This document shows positions 1-10,696 of a stretch of DNA of 64,000 nt, in pieces (position 1 is the first letter of the stretch; each line of letters begins with the position of its first letter). The stretch spans positions 3,038,001 to 3,102,000 of the forward strand of contig WJXW01000003.1 of assembly GCA_015832175.1 (NCBI GenBank). The letters are read 5' to 3'. The position numbers and the translations under genes are program-made. The notes under the pieces are model-generated. The model was not told the origin of the DNA. It searched no databases and saw nothing but the letters and a program-made list of their open reading frames with translations. Origin of the DNA: Paraphaeosphaeria minitans (taxonomy: Eukaryota > Ascomycota > Dothideomycetes > Pleosporales > Didymosphaeriaceae).

Positions 1-748
1 CAATGATCCCACTAGACAACGCCGTAAACGGACCCACCACTTCCCGCAGCCCCTCCGGACTAAACACCTTACATTTGTGCTTCTCCACCAACGGCCTCAA
101 CTTCGGATCCATCTTGCACAGAAACTCCTCTGCATCCTTCAGCAGCGTGTCAACCGTCGCCGTCGGCTTGTTCAGCACGCCGACGTCTGGCGGCACCTCA
201 TTTGCCTTGCGCCTTTTCGCTGGAGACGCATCAGGCGCTTCCTGCGACGCTGACGGCGTTGATGGTTTGGCGGGCGAGGACGTATATGCAGTCACTCGCG
301 ATCCGCCCGGCGTAGACAGGGGCGCATTGGTGGCGTGTGGCTCTGCGGGACGGGGCTTGCTGTTGACCGGGCTTTCCAAGGGATGTCTTCCATCCGCGGG
401 GTGTGTATGAGACAGTAACCCTACGCCCGACGGCGTCGGCGTGAATGGCGGGGGCTTGGAGGGCGATTCCTCCGCTGCTTTCCGGCGCTTGTGGAGGGGT
501 GTTGCGAGGGGCTCTGGGACGGCGAAGACGAGCTGGGGATCTGGGGCGAAGATGGATTCTGCGGCTTCTTCCTTTGAGAGCTTGGGTGGTGACGTAGTCG
601 TGGTTGAGGCGCGACTTTTTCTCTTTTGGGTGGCCGTGGTGGCAGTGGTGGGTTTAGTGGATGATTTTGGGTTTACCTTTTTGTAGGCGGCTGGCTCTGG
701 GAGGGTGGATGTGGTGGTGGAGATGCGTGTTGAGCGTCTTAAAGACAT
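1..748 (-). CDS. MAG1: DNA-3-methyladenine glycosylase, N-terminal part (cut by window edge)
   Basis: The minus strand is open from an ATG at 748 to the window start (249 codons, no stop), so only the amino-terminal part is present. The first ~150 residues are low-complexity, basic and Ser/Thr/Pro-rich (starts MSLRRSTRISTTTS), as expected for a nuclear leader. From about residue 145 the sequence matches the fungal 3-methyladenine glycosylase pattern: NAPLSTPGGSR, then KMDPKLRPLVEKHKCKVFSPEGL and GPFTALSSGII, just before the helix-hairpin-helix glycosylase core. These enzymes remove alkylated purines to start base excision repair. The catalytic HhH-GPD Asp lies outside the window and cannot be checked. 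No intron is visible in this part. Confidence 0.8.
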   Translation of the reverse strand, partial: MSLRRSTRISTTTSTLPEPAAYKKVNPKSSTKPTTATTATQKRKSRASTTTTSPPKLSKEEAAESIFAPDPQLVFAVPEPLATPLHKRRKAAEESPSKPPPFTPTPSGVGLLSHTHPADGRHPLESPVNSKPRPAEPHATNAPLSTPGGSRVTAYTSSPAKPSTPSASQEAPDASPAKRRKANEVPPDVGVLNKPTATVDTLLKDAEEFLCKMDPKLRPLVEKHKCKVFSPEGLREVVGPFTALSSGII

Positions 749-1931
749 TGTGAAACGCTGATGTTGGTGTGCAGTTGGTGGGAGACGTAATTTCAGGGCA
801 CTGTTTCTCAAAATATGGGACGAAAAGACTGAAAAGACGTCTTGTATGAAAGATTCCTGCGGAGAATTGCGCGGCTGAGCATGAATTATCGAGGTGCGGG
901 ATGTCTGACGCGGTCGCGGGGTCTTAGAAGCTGGTCGATCGCGAGAGCACATGACTCCGTGCTGACCAATACCTAGCCAATGCAACCTCATATGGATCAC
1001 TCTCTGAAGCCTGAACAGCCGTGGTGGCTAACACAAGAATAGTAGCGGCTGGCTCACATCACCTTGTGTTAACTTTCATTACCATCAATTCGTCAACTTC
1101 TACCTAATGTAATAAGTCAGGGTGGAAGTCCACAGTACCGACCATAGGTATGTTACCTAAGGTCCGCCTTAAGGATTTCCTTTTTTTAGTTAGCCACGAT
1201 AAACACATAACGAGCTTACCAACGTTTGTGTGTTAATGTTTCTCGTTATCATACTACTGCCGTAAAATGAGACCTGCGTTTGTTCGACAAAGGGCGCGTT
1301 CATTTCCTTTCCGCAGCGGCGATAGATCAAGTGAAGCCGATGCGCATACCAAGCATCTGTAGAATGACTGTCCAACCAACAGTACACCGTATGATATCAT
1401 AACACATGATCGAGCGAGAATTAGACAAGCCATTATATTGCAGAGTTAATTGTTTCTGGATTCCATCCCTTGAGCGTGAGCGTATATATGGACTTGGTTG
1501 GCTTCACATCCCTTGCATCGTTCATACTCTCCAACATCCCTGATATTACCGTATAAGAGTGTTGACATATCAATGATATACTGATATTAGCACGGTTGGA
1601 GGGTGACAAATTGAATGAGGTCCCTAAACTTTGCCTTCGATGTGATTGATCCACAGCTCCAAACAGTTCGCCGTACGGTAGCGGCTATCTTCCTACTACA
1701 TGTGCTCCAAAAGAGCACTTCAACATGCAACAACTCACTTCCTGACGGATTCGCAGCGGCAGAAGATGGCGGACAACACTACTGCTGTGGTAGCAATGTA
1801 GATTTTTTGAGAGCGTTCAATACATGACGATAGGAAATTTCTTGATAGTACACTCTAATGCACAGCTCAATCCCTCCAGATGCCTACAAGGCCGTGTCAG
1901 TGCCAGTTGTCGTATTTACATCCCCTCCCGT
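749..1931. other. Intergenic stretch, no gene recognised
   Basis: It is more AT-rich than the flanking genes, with only short unsupported reading frames. It should hold the MAG1 promoter (right after 748) and the QCR7 3' UTR. Nothing else is recognised. Confidence 0.5.
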
Positions 1932-2533
1932 CTAGTGGCTGGGGCTGGCGTTCGCCTTCCTCTTCTGCACGACCATGGCCTCCAAGTCCTCACGCTCGCT
2001 CATTTCAATTTCGATCTCCTCGATGACCTTGCTCAGGTAGGGAAGGTCCTATTCAGATTAGCGAGGTTTCCGCTGTGGTTGGTGTTCGTATTCCTCACGT
2101 CCTCTGGCTTGGTCCACTCGTCCTTGGGCAGGAGCTGGTGGGATACGGAGCACTAGGGTATTCAGCTGGCATCCCGGAGCGGTTATGGGCTGGCTCAAGA
2201 TACCTGGAAGGCTCGGCGGATGCGGAAGACGCGGTCGTAGGCCTCCTTGGGCGGGAGACGCTTGAGAGCGAGCTGGACTACGTCGTTCTCCTCGGGGAGG
2301 ATGTCATCGGCCCTGCGGAACAAGCAGCGTCAGCGCATCGTCCCAACTCAACCAGAGCCCAATTCGCCTTGCTCCAGATCTTCAAGGCGGATTGACTCGC
2401 GGGAGGAGCGTCCGTACCTCAGGCCGAGCTGCCTGTAGCCAGCGGCGTTGCCGTACCACTTGGCGAGCGGCGCCACCCAGCGCTGCAGCCACGGGCGCTT
2501 CAGGATGAAAGGGGCGAGAGACGGCGCAGACAT
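1932..2533 (-). CDS. QCR7: Cytochrome b-c1 complex subunit 7 (ubiquinol-cytochrome c reductase 14 kDa subunit)
   Basis: Four exons rebuilt on the minus strand: 2418-2533, 2204-2312, 2099-2134 and 1932-2048, giving 378 nt and 125 residues, the normal family length. The protein starts [19 protein letters not shown] and continues [19 protein letters not shown], then [20 protein letters not shown] and [22 protein letters not shown] and [13 protein letters not shown]. All are hallmarks of the QCR7/UQCRB family. Introns have GTACGG, GTATCT and GTGAGG donors and CAG/TAG acceptors, and phases match throughout. The subunit sits on the matrix side of respiratory complex III and is needed for its assembly. 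It is transcribed divergently from the mitochondrial carrier gene at 3019. The 36-nt third exon is very short but its frame and acceptor are clear. Confidence 0.93.
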
Positions 2534-3018
2534 GGTGGACGAGTAGCGAGGATCGATTCCGGGGCGGGTGCTGCGGGCGGTGGCGGCGGGTCAATGGGGG
2601 GTGCGAGTTGCAGTGGTGAGGTCTTCAGGCGAGGAAGCGAATTGGACCCGGCGCGCCAAGGCCCGGAAGCTTTTGCTCGCAGCAAGCAAGCTGCTCCATC
2701 ACGCCCCCACCCGCCCGCCCTTCACACGAGCTGCGACGCTCAACACCACACCGCGCTCCGTCCTCCGCGACCGCACCCGCCCGCTGCGCAGCTTCTTTGT
2801 CTTGCTCTCGGCAGCGCGCCTCAAGACCGCCCGCACGACGACGTCCTCCCGGGATCCGGCGGTCAATGGAGCTGGTCAATCGCTAGCTATTGTGTCACCG
2901 AGTGCTGCGGGGCTTCCGCACACTGAGGCACCGCGACGGGGACGACGGCCTGTAGGCGCTCTCTGCAACGCGCCGCCACTGACTGTCTTCTAACTGCTCC
3001 CCATGGCCAGCCCCTGCA
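2534..3018. promoter_or_regulatory. Divergent intergenic region between QCR7 and the mitochondrial carrier
   Basis: A 485-bp, C/G-rich region between two divergently transcribed genes whose products both act in the mitochondrial inner membrane. It must contain both 5' regions. Overlapping reading frames here are low-complexity Pro/Arg/Ala sequence and look spurious. I cannot name a specific factor site. Confidence 0.5.
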
Positions 3019-4278
3019 ATGTCTGCCGATGATCCCGCGCCGCTGCCGTCCCCAAACAGTGCGCGAGAACGGTACGCGCCGCCGACCGCTCTTTCTACCC
3101 GCGACCCAACCTCCATGCCCGCGAAGAACCAGAGCTCATCCTACTCTAGCTTGGCTCTCAGGTGCGCCGCCCTTCCCAATTCCTCGGTCAACGCTGCCTG
3201 TGGTGCCGTCGCTGGCATCGCTTCCGGCATCGTCACCTGTCCGCTCGACGTCATAAAAACTCGCCTACAGGCCCAAGGTTCCTGGCGCCCACGACACCAG
3301 GGACGAGCCACGCGCGTCGTATACCAAGGTCTTCTAGGCACTGCACGAGTGATTTGGACTCAGGATGGCATTCGGGGCATGTACAGAGGGCTCGGCCCGA
3401 TGCTGCTCGGCTACGTGCCCACCTGGGCTGTCTACATGAGCGTGTACGACTGGTCTAAGGACTTCTTCTACACGCGAATAGGTCTGTGTATGCATCTGTA
3501 AGCCTTGGACACATGTTGACAATGTGCAGAGAACAAGTGGCTGTCGAGGGTATCGGCTTCGGTTGCCGCCGGTGCTTGCTCTACGCTAGCAACAAACCCC
3601 ATCTGGGTCATCAAAACGAGGCTCATGTCGCAAGTGAGTGCGCGCGCCTCCGAGGAGCACCGCCCACCATGGCACTACAAGAACACAATGGATGCTTTCC
3701 GCAAAATGTACGCCAACGAAGGCGTGCGTGCCTTTTACTCGGGCCTAACACCTGCCCTGCTTGGCCTCACCCACGTCGCTATCCAGTTCCCGCTGTATGA
3801 GTTCTTCAAGATGAAGTTCACTGGTCTCGAGATGGGTCAAACCACGTCGACTGACAGCAACATGCATTTGGCGGGCATACTCGGCGCAACCATTCTCAGT
3901 AAAATCTGCGCAACCTCCGCTACTTATCCTCATGAGGTCCTTCGCACCAGACTTCAGACGCAACAACGTACGATTCCTTCCGCCTCATACGAGGATGTAG
4001 CCTTTCGAGGAAGCCATCAAGAAGCTCGATACCTAACACGGGGTCCAGGCACAGCTTCTTCCGACGGCATGATAAACATCCCTCGCTATCGCGGTATGCT
4101 GCGAACCTGCGCCACCATACTGCACGAGGAAGGCTGGAGAGCGTTCTACAACGGCATGGGCACCAACATGGTCCGCGCGGTACCGGCAGCCGTCACCACG
4201 ATGATGACGTACGAGACGCTGCGGTCGATGCACCAAAAGCTGAAGCAGGAAGGTCTCGAACTGCAGGGTGAAGCCTGA
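3019..4278 (+). CDS. YIA6: Mitochondrial carrier, NAD+ (pyridine nucleotide) transporter type
   Basis: Two exons, 3019-3481 and 3530-4278, joined over a 48-nt intron (GTCTGT donor, CAG acceptor), giving 403 residues. Three mitochondrial-carrier repeats are visible, each with its Px[DE/W]xx[KR] signature: PLDVIKTRLQAQ, PIWVIKTRLMSQ and PHEVLRTRLQTQ. The second-repeat PIW is typical of the NAD+/folate/FAD carrier branch, and the surrounding sequence (GLTPALLGLTHVAIQFPLYE, SATYPHEVLRTRLQ) resembles yeast Yia6/Ndt1. Members import NAD+ into the matrix across the inner membrane. The ~50-residue N-terminus before the first repeat is Ser/Pro-rich; a second Met at 3114 is an alternative start. An in-frame insert of about 35 residues follows the third signature and seems shared by filamentous fungi. 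The exact substrate is inferred from family resemblance. Confidence 0.85.
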
Positions 4279-5818
4279 CCGCTTCCTGCCCACGGGCAGA
4301 AGCCCCTGTGACTGCAAAAGGTAACTCTGATCTTCCAAAGTCCACCACTAGCACCACCTGCCCTGAGCCTGTTCCGAGGCGTTGTGTTTGGTAGCGCCAT
4401 ATCGCGAGTGAGCATTGTTTGGACTCTTTTTGTTTTTACGTTCTACGTCTCTGTGTATATACAGCATTTGGGCGGATCGATGGCATCGGCGTTTAAGAGG
4501 CATCTATCTGCTCGAGTACCCTTCTCTCTGCTGGGGGCACGTTGTACGACAATATATACCAGTCTTGGTTTCTATTTTGACTTAATTTTTCGCTGCTTGG
4601 GAGTGTAAGCGTGTGGTGATGAAATTCGTAACCTGACGTGGCAGTGAGGCGGTAGGGTATACGGAGCTGGCTTAAATCTTTATTCGACGAACTTTAGCAT
4701 CCCTAAAGTGTTATTAGTAAAGGCAATGTTAGCTTGAGCGAATGGTTACAGCAGCCCTAGTGCACTGTTATCACGGGTAATGCACGCGTTATCAAGCCAA
4801 CCTAGGTTCTTTCAGTGGCGTTGGTAGTTAGGTTGTATGGTGAGACAAGTTGCTCCACGCTCTGTAGAAGCGTCATCAATGCGCATAGGTGAAGACACTC
4901 TTAATCAAACAGTCTTGTGCATGTTTTCATCGTGTCTTTTGGTGCAAGAGTCGATGGTGTAGGCTCTTCTGCACTTGCATCTGTTTGCACGGTGTCTGTG
5001 TCGATACCAGTCCTTTGAGTGGACACGGCAGAAATGTGAGCGCCTTGCAGCCATTCTTTCCCCCATCGATAGCTTTGGAGGTATCTGGTGCTTCCCAATG
5101 CTGTGCTCTTTCTTGCTGGGACTGTGGACGGTGGGATTGCAGGCTTTTCATTGTTGGCGTCTTGCGGAGAGAGTGCTTTGGAGTTCGAGGGGGCGGCGTG
5201 GATCGCAGTTGGAATGTTACCGCATTGTGGAGGGCGATTAGGAGGGTATGGTGTTCAAGGTGTGATGGTGAGGCTGCGCGGGGAGGGGATGTGGGATTTC
5301 GACGGAGAACAAGGAGAGGAGGAGGTGCATGTTGTTTTACAGCACAGCACGACACTTTGTTAAACTGATGCTGATGATCATCATTATGATCATGACCACG
5401 ACCACGACCACGACCGCCACTATGCTCATCGGTGTTTACACACGTCGGTACGCAAGTGTCACGCATGTCCTGTCTCCCTTCCTCTCTCCCAACGGGCAGC
5501 CGCAGACTACACACCTCCGCCCTGCACGATGCCGTCCAACCCCCTCAAGTAGCATCCCACCCCCTCGCGTCTCCGTTCGCATCAGCCTCCGACCTCGCAG
5601 GCCGAGGCCCGCTTACCCGCGAGCAAACACTTGCCCCGGCGGACCAGCCACGCAGCCTTCACACCCGAAGATACGCCCTTCACAATGCTCGGGTCCCGCA
5701 AACAAAGCGACTGTGCCCCGATCCGCGCTGGGACTCAGCCACCTCTATGCGTCCTACCAGTCTCTCTGCTTGCTCTCCATGGTCTTTGCCTTCAGCAGGG
5801 TCATACTCACTTACCACC
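4279..5818. other. Intergenic stretch with a short CACGAC-type simple repeat
   Basis: No convincing gene. It contains the carrier 3' UTR and the 5' region of the next gene. Around 5366-5420 lies imprecise simple sequence (gatgatcat... then ACCACG repeated). Long reading frames on both strands at 4889-5514 have no recognisable domain and mirror one another, so they are not reported as genes. Confidence 0.45.
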
Positions 5819-8530
5819 ATGGCCCCTCGCACCCGCACCGGGACCGGGACCGGGACCGGGACCCACCCTCGTCCGCCTACCCTCTCAAACTCGCCCTCGC
5901 CCTCGCCCTCGCTCCCCTCTCTGCTTTCATACCCCCTCCATGACGATGCAAGCGCCTATCTTAGTCTCACCGACTTCCCCACCTCACCGCACACCGCAAG
6001 TCCCCCGTCCACCCGGCCCTCCACCGCGCCGCCTGTCGAGAGCCAGATGGCCAGCCAGCCCTGTGCCGACAGCTTCGATGGCATTGCCGCTCGCTGGGCG
6101 GCCGAGGCTAGCAAGCGTGCGTTCGCGCGGCGGCTGCACGAGCCGGGCCTCGCTTCGCACAGTCCGACTGCGGGAGACGGTATGGTGGAGGTGAGTGGGG
6201 CGTTGAGGGAGACGCACGATGCGCTGATGAGGTGTTTGTATGCGCCGGGTGGGGTGGAGGGGGAGATGGAAGAGGACAAGGGAGATGGCGGTGAGAAAGG
6301 GGAGGGAGGGTATAGGTGGAGTCCTTCTGGGGAGGAGTTGGAGAGGGTGTACGGGAGGGGGAAGATCGCTGCGAAACGGGAAGAGCAGAAAAGGACTCGG
6401 AGCGAGAGCGTGGCCGGCGAGCGGACGGTGGTGCAGATGCGCGGTGGAGGGGTACACGAATTCTTTGGATTGAAGAGGAAAGTGGGTGAGGCGGAGAGCG
6501 TTGAGCCTGGCCGGCCGGCCATCATCAGCAGGCCGTCGGACGCCTTTGATCACACGGGCAGAGCCAGAGTTGGCGTCGTTATTCCTGGCCGGGGCTTCGA
6601 GGAGCTTCGAACCGGTGCGTCGGGGCCGCAGGACTCGCGTTTACTGCGCGTACGGCAAATGGGGAGGCCTGCACCGCGGTCTCTCCATCCAAATGATGGG
6701 CGGCTGAGCTCGATGGCTGGCTCGGGGAAGACGGCTTCGATTGCTCCCGAGGGTACGATTGCGAGCTTTTACATCGGCGACCGATCGCATCCTGGAACGT
6801 TGCGTGCGTCCTCGGATCTGCGGGACTCGCGGGTGTCGGTCAGTGACTTTCCATCACCGCCTCCGTCAAGTGCCGGGGGGTACGATGATGGTACACTTGC
6901 CCAGAAGTCTTCCTCGACCAGGTCTGATCAATCCGGAAGCACCATTCGCGGTGTATCTTTGTCTGTGGAACTGCCGACGACAGAGCAAGAGCAGCGAGAC
7001 AACACTTACCGCGAGCCGTCCATCAGAGGACCACACCGAAAGGCTGTCGATGAGTACTCAGGGGAGGGTGAGGAAGGAGGGGAGCCTCATACGGTACACA
7101 AACTGGGATCTCCGATGCAGTCACCTGTCCGTGATACCGTGAATACTAGGAGCAGATGTGACAGATCATTCAGCACCTCCAGCACCCCAAGCTACCAAGG
7201 TGGATCATCCCCTCCATCATCTGGTAACGTAGAGGACCCACAGACGACTTTTTTTGCACCAATATCACCTACCAGCCTTGGAAGGAGCACTGTCGGTTCG
7301 TTGCGGAGGAACAGGCGACCCTTCGGACAGAGCCAAAAAGCCGAACGCCCACTCCCGTCAGTTGACGAGCAGGACTCAAAGCCATGGCTGTTTCCACCGG
7401 GTGGCGCTCTCTCTTCGGATCTTGCTCCACCGCTGCACAATCCAACGGCATCTGAGACGACGGGAGTGGACCCATCAGATGGTTCCGTGTGGCAGGGTGG
7501 AAGGCATTTGTCGGTAGCTCCAGAAGACTCGCACAGTGAAGTCTTGGAAAGGAAGCATCTGCAGGCACTGAAGGCCGCGCGAGCACCGACCGCGCTGAGA
7601 CGGCATCACGGCGGAAAGACGGAGCTGCAAAACGGAGAAGCGCTTCAGGAGGTCGGAGAAAGCTACGAGACTGAGGGAGAAGCGAAAGAGAGGACGGAGG
7701 AGCGGTTCCGAGACGAGGTTCGAAGGGTGTGGAGTCATTACCAGACCAGGATGAGGATAATCAATGAAGACACAGAGAGAACGCCGGAGGACAAGGACAG
7801 GGTGAGAAGCCACCGACGCTGCCAGTCTACGCGTGTTCGCTGACCAAGATGCTTGCAGGCAAATAAGGAAGAGCATAGGGTCCTAGAACTGTTGATTGGT
7901 CAGGCATCGACTGATACTGGGTTCGAGGTAAGATGCTTCGATGTTTGACCGAGCTCCATCACTGACTGAAGGTAGCAACTGCACGAGCCCTGGCAGAAAG
8001 ACGAGGTTCTGCGGAACATGTTTGGAAACCAGCCAAAAACGTCAAGAACGCCATCGATCTTGAGGAAAGCCAACCAGGTCATGAAGTGGTTCCTGGCAGT
8101 GCCCGACGATCCGGAGCTGAAAACATGGTCCAGCCGCAAACGTGGAGTTCAATACTCGAGTTTGGCTTCGTCGGGACTCCAGAGGAACGCGACGAATGCG
8201 ACCAGCTCACATCCATCGCGGTCCACAACCGTCAGAAGGGAAAACAGACAGGATCGACAAGAAGATGGAGGAGTACCTCGTTCGCCGGCTCGGTTCGGAC
8301 ACTTCCATTTTGCTCCCAGTCCTCCCGTGGCAGCGCAAGCAATGCGCCAGCCGAGCTTCGATGCGCTGGGATACGGCTCGCAGGCCACATCTGGGCCCGT
8401 CAAAGCTGGGAAGATGACTTTTGAACAGTCAGAGCCGGCGAGCGAGACACAATGGGCGAACCAGTCTGTGGCATCGAGCGAGACTGGATGGCCAACCCAG
8501 TCGCAGCTAGGTGGGCAGAGAGGAGCATGA
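5819..8530 (+). CDS. Long, mostly disordered hypothetical protein
   Basis: Three exons: 5819-7801, 7859-7927 and 7976-8530 (868 residues). Introns have GTGAGA and GTAAGA donors and CAG/TAG acceptors, and the frame is kept across both. I chose the ATG at 5819 because its context (ACCATGG) is strong; in-frame ATGs at 5465 and 5747 would add a low-complexity leader. The N-terminus has a GTGTGTGT stretch encoded by a GGGACC hexamer repeat. A short ordered-looking piece follows (FDGIAARWAAEASKRAFARRL), then long Ser/Pro/Arg/Glu-rich sequence. The C-terminal third has a helical segment (MKWFLAVPDDPELKTW) preceded by charged sequence. I do not recognise the family. The spliced C-terminal exons support a real gene, but function is unknown. 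Confidence 0.65.
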
Positions 8531-9171
8531 GTCGGGCACGATGGAGGGGTGGTGCAGTCGCCTCTGGGGGAAGATGGTCTGCAAGATTATTTAGACTACC
8601 TTTCTCGAGCATACTGTTTTGTTTTTTTGACTGGCGGGGTTTCTGCATTGGTTCTCCTCGATTTGAGTTTTGGCGTTCGGTGTTAGCGGCTGCCAATGTA
8701 CGGTAATGCAGACGTGGGTCAACATGTACTGTCGGTGACTGTGAAGGCGCAGTGAGATGTGAATGATCACGTGCGGCAAACGGCCCGGCAAGGCACCATC
8801 TGAGGCCCTGTCTTGGAAGCAAGCCATTGATGTTTATCCGACAGACGACAGTTGACGGATCAGGGATAGGAGCAACGATGTCAATCTGAAACACAGCCAC
8901 AAAGGCAAGGTCGCTCGGGGCCTTGGTTGGGGCGGGCGAAGCGAAGGATCAGCAAGTAGGTAATCTCTCGGGTCCAGGCATTCCTCTGTACGAGAGCGAC
9001 TCAAGCGAGCCGCGGCGTCCGGCAGGTGTGCCACAGTAGAGGGCGTGGGTTCCGCGTTGAAAATACAAGGACGGCGGGCGGGCGGTAGAAGGTTCGGGGA
9101 GACGAGCGGTGTGGTGGCGTCTTGGTCAGCGGGCTGGCGTGTCGAGTGAAGGTCCACTGTACACGCCATGA

Positions 9172-9285
9172 ACGCGCACTCTGAGGAAATGCACTGCACA
9201 CTCCATCCAGGCGCGCTCGAAGGAAATGCACGGCACACTCGATGAAGGTGCACTGGGAGATGCACTGGGAGGTGCACAATTTGCA
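9172..9285. repeat. Short degenerate direct repeats
   Basis: The phrase GAGGAAATGCAC(T/G)GCACACTC (9183-9203) recurs as AAGGAAATGCACGGCACACTC at 9220-9240, followed by three spaced copies of a GGTGCACTGGGAG-like motif. The copies are imperfect. Confidence 0.6.
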
Positions 9286-9610
9286 GAAATTGGGACGAGG
9301 CCGTGGTCGAGACCGGACGGAGGGTGCGCGATAGGAGTTGGCAAGGCTGGCAGAGGGTGCATGGGGCGCAGGACGAATGAGGGCCCGCAACGGATCTGGA
9401 TGGGGCAAGGCGAGCACGATTGTGGGCGAGACGGGAAATGAGGGCTGCGCGGCCCAGGCGCGGTTGCTGCGCTGAGCAGGCCATTGGGGTTGTGTTGGAG
9501 AGACATAGGCACAGGTCATGTTAGAGGCCATCCAGACTCCATTCAGCTGCATAGGCATAGGTCGTGTTAGAGAGGGCATAGGACATGCTGGAGGTCATCC
9601 AGCGGCATGG

Positions 9611-9816
9611 GCATAGGTCATGTCAGAGGGCATAGGGCGTGTTAGAGAAGGCATAGGTCATGTCGGAGAGGGTATAGGTCATGTCGGAGAGGGTATAGGT
9701 CATGTCGGAGAGGGCATAGGTCGTGCTAGAGAGGGCATAGGTTGTGTTAGAGAGCGTATACATCATGTCGGAGAGGGCAAAGGTCGTGTTGGACAGGGCA
9801 TAGGTCATGGTAGAGG
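9611..9816. repeat. 21-bp minisatellite, about 10 copies
   Basis: Ten head-to-tail units, mostly 21 bp, with consensus GCATAGGTCATGTCGGAGAGG; the first and last units are 19 bp. Copies differ by a few bases (GTATAGG, GTGTTAGAG variants). Because the unit is a multiple of three, the array is open in several frames on both strands as 7-residue repeats, which should not be mistaken for proteins. Diverged copies continue upstream to about 9500, and a CATCCAGCGGCAT-GGCATAGGTC phrase brackets the array on both sides (about 9594 and 9818). Confidence 0.92.
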
Positions 9817-9993
9817 CCATCCAGCGGCATAGGCATAGGTCGAGGGCGTTGTGTCGGTGTCGGAGAGGACGGCGGAGGGCGTTGTGTCGGAGAGGGTGCC
9901 GGAGAGGATGACCGAAGGCGTACCTTGCATAGGCTGCCGGGATGCGCCAGGGCCAGGCTACCGTGCAAGAATAGCCCGCCGTGCGCGAACACG

Positions 9994-10050
9994 CTAGTCT
10001 AGTCGAGTCTAGCCGAGTCTAGCTCAGTCTAGCCCAGTCTAGTCTAGTCT
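9994..10050. repeat. Decamer tandem repeat (TCTAG-rich)
   Basis: Five to six copies of a 10-bp unit of the form AGYCNAGTCT (agtcgagtct, agccgagtct, agctcagtct, agcccagtct, agtctagtct). It lies ~650 bp upstream of the gene at 10697. Confidence 0.85.
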
Positions 10051-10696
10051 CGTCTTAGCCGCCTTCCTCCTGACCAGGCGCAATCGATTGTCAAGCCGTC
10101 GACATTCCCACAAGGAGCCATCAATGTCCACCATGACCACCAGCGCCCATGCAAACCAACCTGCACAGAGGGTATACACCGTAGCCGTGCGGAATGCAGT
10201 CGAGTCGTAAACACCCCCTCCCAAAACAGTCCACTGCCCCCTCCCCAAAACGTCAGACGGAAAGTCGTTCTAGCTCCCGCGCAAGGTCGCACCTTGTTGC
10301 CCACGGACCCCCCTACCCAATCAAACCCCGTCGCGGGACGACCAGCCTGGCGCGCCTCTTCTTCTCCTCGTGCCCGGCTCCTCCTGCTCCTCCTCTTCTT
10401 CCTCCTCACCTCACTCGTGAGAGCCGCTCTTTACTAATTCTGCCCACCATCTGTATCTTACCCCAGTCATTCTTTATTTGGGTTCTCGAGAGCGTTGTGT
10501 TTTGCACTCCCCGTCACTCCTTACCACCCTATACAACAAACCCCCGAACCATGCGCACATAGCCCATCGTATCACGACCGCATAACGACCTGACGCTGAT
10601 CCTCAACCACTCGAATCCACACCCACCGAAGTAAACCACGCCCCGACGGGAGGCCCCGAAGCAATAGCCGACTCATCGCAGACAAGCATCGTCGCC

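Larger units (their letters stand above)
8531..10696. other. Repeat-rich non-coding block
   Basis: More than 2 kb without a supportable gene. It contains short diverged repeats near 9172-9285, a 21-bp minisatellite at 9611-9816 and a decamer repeat at 9994-10050 (all listed separately). Overlapping reading frames on both strands come from the repeats. The last ~500 bp, C/T-rich, is probably the promoter and 5' UTR of the gene starting at 10697. Confidence 0.6.

Noticed and set aside
4889..5514. Long overlapping frames on both strands (159 and 195 codons)
   Set aside because: They mirror each other, have no domain or splice support, and lie over simple CACGAC-type sequence.
8834..9579. Minus-strand frames of 190-216 codons
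   Set aside because: Composition reflects the local direct repeats and C-rich DNA; no conserved segment recognised.
9620..9832. 7-residue repeat 'protein' (GHVGEGI) on plus and TYALSDM on minus
   Set aside because: A by-product of a 21-bp minisatellite; open on both strands.
10000..10055. Decamer array considered as a CRISPR-like or origin repeat
   Set aside because: No spacers and units are contiguous; simple tandem repeat in a eukaryote.
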